A stretch of DNA of 64,000 nt, from NCBI GenBank assembly GCA_030848705.1, contig CM061236.1, forward strand, positions 65,305,481 to 65,369,480, given 5' to 3'. The DNA comes from Heracleum sosnowskyi. Its lineage: Eukaryota > Streptophyta > Magnoliopsida > Apiales > Apiaceae. Positions 60,072 to 64,000 of this stretch are shown here, in pieces (the first letter of the stretch is position 1; the number at the start of each line of letters is the position of its first letter). The translations under genes and the position numbers were made by a program. A model generated the notes under the pieces. It did not search any database. It was not told the DNA's origin and saw only the letters and a list, made by a program, of their open reading frames with translations.

Positions 60072-61008
60072 TTAATCACTAAGACTGTTCAACATACCCA
60101 ATTTACCAACTAACCTGGTAAATGTGGATTCGTCAACAGATTTAGTGAATATATCTGCAGTTTGTTCTTCTATGGGTACAAAGTGTAACTCCACAGTTCC
60201 ATTCATGACATGCTCTCTGATAAAATGATACCTAATATCAATGTGCTTCGTTCTTGAGTGCTGAATAGGGTTGTTGGAGATTTCTATGGCACTTGTATTA
60301 TCACATAATATGGGAATTTTGTCCAATGCAAAGCCATAGTCCTTCAATTGATTCCTTATCCATAAGATCTGAGCACAACAGCTTCCAACAGCAATATATT
60401 CAGCTATTGCTGTTGAATTGGAAACTGTTTGTTGTTTCTTGCTATACCAGGAAATCAATCTACCTCCTAGGAATTGACAACTCCTAGAGGCACTCTTTCT
60501 ATCAACAACACTACCTGCATAATCAGAATCTGTATATCCAACAAGATTAAAACCAGAATCTTTAGGGTACCAGATACCTAAATTAGGTGTACCCTTAAGA
60601 TATCTCAAGATTCTTTTAACAGCAACGAGATGTAAATCTCTAGGGTCCGCTTGGAACCTTGCACACAAGCATGTAGCATACATAATATCTGGTCTACTTG
60701 CAGTAAGATAGAGTAAGGAGCCAATCATACCTCTGTAGCTTGTAACATCTACCTTGATAGAATTATCACAAGCTCCAAGTTTGACAACTGTTGAAGATGG
60801 AGTCCTTGCTGATGCTGAATCCTCCATGTGATACTTATTGAGGAGTTCTTTGAGATACGCGGATTGACAAATAAATATTCCATTTGACCTTTGACTTACT
60901 TGCAATCCAAGAAAGAACTTCAGCTCACCCATCATACTCATTTCAAACTTACTCTGCATTAGCTTAACAAATCTCTTACAGAGATCATCATTAGTAGACC
61001 CAAATATT
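60072..61008 (-). pseudogene. SIRE-B RNase H duplicate (distal copy)
   Basis: It encodes the end of RT and the whole RNase H (SKFEMSMMGELKFFLGLQ to FTRLVGKLGMLNSLSD), ending at 60072. It lacks the RT catalytic core, so it is a detached second copy. The frame is open, but one active-site-region residue differs from the other copy (AIAEYIA here, AEAEYIA there). It lies between ORF3 and the main pol. Confidence 0.85.
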
Positions 61009-61278
61009 GTTAACAGAGATATTGTTAACTTAGAGATATTGTTAACTTAGAGATCATCATTAACAGAGATATTGTTAACTTAGAGAATAACTTAGAAAAA
61101 TATAATTTAATTACAGAAAATACACCGAAAAATAATAAAAATGCATGAAAAATATTCACAAGTCTAGAAAAATTCACAGAAAAATACATAAATTCTAGAA
61201 AAATATGCAGAAAAATATAGAAGTGTATTAAATTAATATAAACCTGCAGAAAATTCAAACAACAATATATACAATCTG
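61009..61278. repeat. duplication spacer with short repeats
   Basis: ACAGAGATATTGTTAACTTA-like words recur three to four times at 61009-61085. A degenerate CTAGAAAAATTCACAGAAAAA repeat follows at about 61150-61225. Confidence 0.75.
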
Positions 61279-62423
61279 AAATTAATCTAAATAATTCTAA
61301 ATAATTACATTTTCAATAAAAATACATTTCTCCACTTAAAAAATATGAGAAAAATATTTTTAAAGAAAATATATTATTCAGAAACATTTAAATTAACAAG
61401 CTTTTAATATCAAATGAGAATTGGAAATAAATATCATTTAAAATGACAAGAGAAAATGATTTTTGAAAAGAACAAACATGACAGAGATATTGTTAATCAC
61501 TAAGACTGTTCAACATACCCAATTTACCAACTAACCTGGTAAATGTGGATTCGTCAACAGATTTAGTGAATATATCTGCAGTTTGTTCTTCTATGGGTAC
61601 AAAGTGTAACTCCACAGTTCCATTCATGACATGCTCTCTGATAAAATGATACCTGATATCAATGTGATTCGTTCTTGAGTGCTGAATAGGGTTGTTGGAG
61701 ATTGCTATGACACTTGTATTATCACATAATATGGGAATTTTGTCCAATGCAAAGCCATAGTCCTTCAATTGATTCCTTATCCATAAGATCTAAGCACAAC
61801 AGCTTCCAGCAGCAATATATTCAGCTTCTGCTGTTGAATTGGAAACTGTTTGTTGTTTCTTTCTATACCAGGAAATCAATCTACCTCCTAGGAATTGACA
61901 ACTCCTAGAGGCACTCTTTCTATCAACAACACTACCTGCATAATCAGAATCTGTATATCCAACAAGATTAAAACCAGAATCTTTAGGGTACCAGATACCT
62001 AAATTAGGTGTACCCTTAAGATATCTCAAGATTCTTTTAACAGCAACGAGATGTAAATCTCTAGGGTCCGCTTGGAACCTTGCACACAAGCATGTAGCAT
62101 ACATAATATCTGGTCTACTTGCAGTAAGATAGAGTAAGGAGTCAATCATACCTCTGTAGCTTGTAACATCTACCTTGATAGAATTATCACAAGCTCCAAG
62201 TTTGACAACTGTTGAAGATGGAGTCCTTGCTGATGTTGAATCCTCCATGTGATACTTCTTGAGGAGTTCTTTGAGATACGCGGATTGACAAATAAATATT
62301 CCATTTGACCTTTGACTTACTTGCAATCCAAGAAAGAACTTCAGCTCACCCATCATACTCATTTCAAACTTACTCTACATTAGCTTAGCAAATCTCTTAC
62401 AGAGATCATCATTAGCAGACCCA
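61279..62423 (-). repeat. SIRE-B duplicated block, proximal copy
   Basis: This 1.14 kb block matches 59864-61008 at high identity, including the linker and RNase H. Identity ends at CCCAAATAT in both. Confidence 0.88.
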
Positions 62424-63999
62424 AATATGATGTCATCCACATAGACTTGGACTAATATCATATCACTTTTGTGTTTCTTTAAAAAAAGAGTTTTGTCTAT
62501 GATACCTCTAACAAAACCATTTTCTAAAAGAAAACCAGAGAGAGTGTCATACCATTTTCTTGGGGCTTGTTTGAGACCATAGATAGCCTTGAAGAGAAAG
62601 TACACAAAGTCCAGAAACTCCTGATTTTCAAAGCCAGGGGGCTGTTCCACATACACTTCTTCATCCAGCTCACCATTCAGGAATGCACTCTTAACATCCA
62701 TTTGATAGACTTTAAAATTGGAGTAAGCTGCAAATGCTAAGAACATCCTGATGGCCTCAAGCCTAGCCACTGGTGCATAGGTTTCATCATAATCAATGCC
62801 TTCAACTTGTGAATACCCTTGAGCAACCAATCTTTCCTTGTTCCTTGTAACAATGTCATCCTCATCTAGCTTGTTTCTGTATACCCATCTTGTACCAACT
62901 ACTTTCTTGTTCTTTGGTCTGGGTACCAGCTTCCAGACTTGCTATTGTTCAAATTGATTGAGTTCATCTTGCATAGCAATCACCCAATTCGGATCAGTCA
63001 GTGCTTCCGCAGTCTTCTTTGGCTCCATTTCAGATAGAAACCCTGAATAATGACATTCATTCTGAGTAGCACTTCTAGTTTTAACTCCAACATCTGGATC
63101 ACCAATGATCAGCTCAAAGGGATGAGCTCTATTCCAAAAAATTTGTCTTGGAAGATTTGATCTTGATGATTGGCCTTGAAATTCATTTTGATGTTGTGAG
63201 TGACTAGTTGATCCTTCATTTCCTCCCCCTGAGTTGTTGCTTGATTGCCTTGATGATTCTTCTCCAGTGTTAGTGGTATCTCCATTGTTACCAATGTTTC
63301 CACCACCACCACCATGATCATTATCATCATTATTATCTTCATTTCCAGTAACAACCTCAGGTGGAGCTTCATCATCTGATTCTGAGTCTGGAAAGTTATC
63401 AAACTTCAGTTCTTCAGATGAATCTTCAGTTTTGATACTAGGGAGCTTAGTGTCATCAAATGTAACATTGACACTTTCCTTCACATGGTGACCATCAATC
63501 AAGTACACCCTGTAAGATCTTCTTGAATAACCAATAAAAATAGCTTTTTGTGCCTTGGCCTCAAAGTTGCCACGTTTCACATTGTCATCCTTAAGCACAA
63601 AGCATTTTGCTCCAAATACATGAAAGTATTTGAGAGTTGGTTTCTTGTTGTTCATGATCTCATAAGGAGTCTTCATTAAGTCCTTGTTGATTAATGTTCG
63701 ATTCTGAGTATAACAAGCAGTGTTCACAGCTTCAGCCCAAAAGTACATTGGAAGTCTTGATCCACTCCATTCTGTTGAGGATTTCTAGGGGATGAATACT
63801 GTCTTCTTATTCCTTTATCTGCACAAAAGTCATTTAGGATTGCATTCTTGAATTCAGTTCCATTATCTGACCTTATAGCTCTAACATGGAATCTAGAATC
63901 CAGCTCAATCAACTTTATATGATCAATCACCATCTGTGGGGTCTCATCCTTGGAATGTAGGAATAAAACCCAAGTATATTTAGAATAGTCATCAACAAT
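61493..63999 (-). pseudogene. pol: SIRE-B pol: integrase, RT, RNase H
   Basis: Integrase enters from the right edge (RSDNGTEFKN at about 63860). A deletion with frame change at about 63755 removes the NGV-to-LPMYFW stretch that holds the third catalytic residue, so integrase is dead. Then come a Gly/Asn/Ser-rich hinge, a TAG at 62942-62944, RT with YQMDVKSAFLNGELDEEVYV and YVDDIIFGS (about 62420-62450), a TAG at 62375-62377, RNase H, and a stop at 61790-61792 (Gln codon in CCAQILW). The remaining stops sit where relatives have sense codons. The gag part is beyond the window. Confidence 0.88.
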
Positions 64000-64000
64000 C

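Larger units (their letters stand above)
47091..64000 (-). mobile_element. SIRE-B: second SIRE-like element, runs off right edge
   Basis: On the minus strand: integrase (from the edge), RT, RNase H, a duplicated RNase H block, ORF3, polypurine tract and 3' LTR at the left. The 5' LTR and gag lie beyond 64000. ORF3 is split by a complete copia element (51355-59192). The left flank CTAAG (47086-47090) is the candidate TSD, but its partner is outside the window. It is related to SIRE-A but clearly diverged, and lacks the CGTTGAY motif. Confidence 0.9.

Overview
This window is flowering-plant nuclear DNA, most likely pericentromeric or intergenic. No host gene was recognised, and almost everything is a nest of transposable elements. 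The evidence for a plant is the mix of families: a Tat-lineage Ty3/gypsy element with an antisense ORF, SIRE-like Ty1/copia elements with an extra env-like ORF3, Helitrons, a hAT MITE, and an internally deleted gypsy derivative with 4.6 kb LTRs. The species cannot be fixed from the sequence alone.

Layout. 1-6629: the 3' part of a Tat element: integrase on +, a spliced antisense ORF on -, a polypurine tract and a 3' LTR. A solo LTR at 1943-3062 (TSD GCGTG) splits the antisense ORF. 6640-7318: satellite-like AT-rich repeats and one possible micro-exon. 7319-10656: a Helitron carrying a second Helitron of the same family, inserted in reverse 14 nt inside its 5' end, plus a solo LTR of the SIRE-A family. 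10657-13421: degenerate AT-rich repeats. 13422-45681: a tandem array of a large LTR derivative (LTR-internal-LTR-internal-LTR-internal-truncated LTR). A hAT MITE sits at the start of the second LTR and a 13 kb SIRE-like element (SIRE-A, - strand, 27100-40172) lies in the third. 45682-47090: AT-rich DNA with satellite-like repeats and a perfect 23-bp palindrome. 47091-64000: a second SIRE-like element (SIRE-B, - strand) that runs off the right edge. Its ORF3 is split by a young, complete Ty1/copia element (51355-59192, TSD CACCA), and its pol has an internal duplication of the RNase H end.

How the parts relate. The coding regions are the usual retroelement modules (gag, protease, integrase, RT, RNase H, env-like ORF3). 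All but the SIRE-A gag frame carry premature stops, frameshifts or insertions, so most elements could move only with help from intact relatives. Nesting gives an order of events: Tat, then its solo LTR; the LTR array before the MITE and SIRE-A; SIRE-B before the copia element.

Most unusual signals: (1) a hairpin near the LTR terminus whose stem sequence differs between three LTR families yet stays complementary, around a constant loop with a length-variable G run; (2) a short motif, YCGTTGAY or its complement, scattered through the SIRE-A LTR, linker, gag, pol and ORF3, often as inverted pairs or 23-24 bp arrays; (3) the tandem LTR array, whose internal segment carries an unrecognised minus-strand ORF with its own TATA box.
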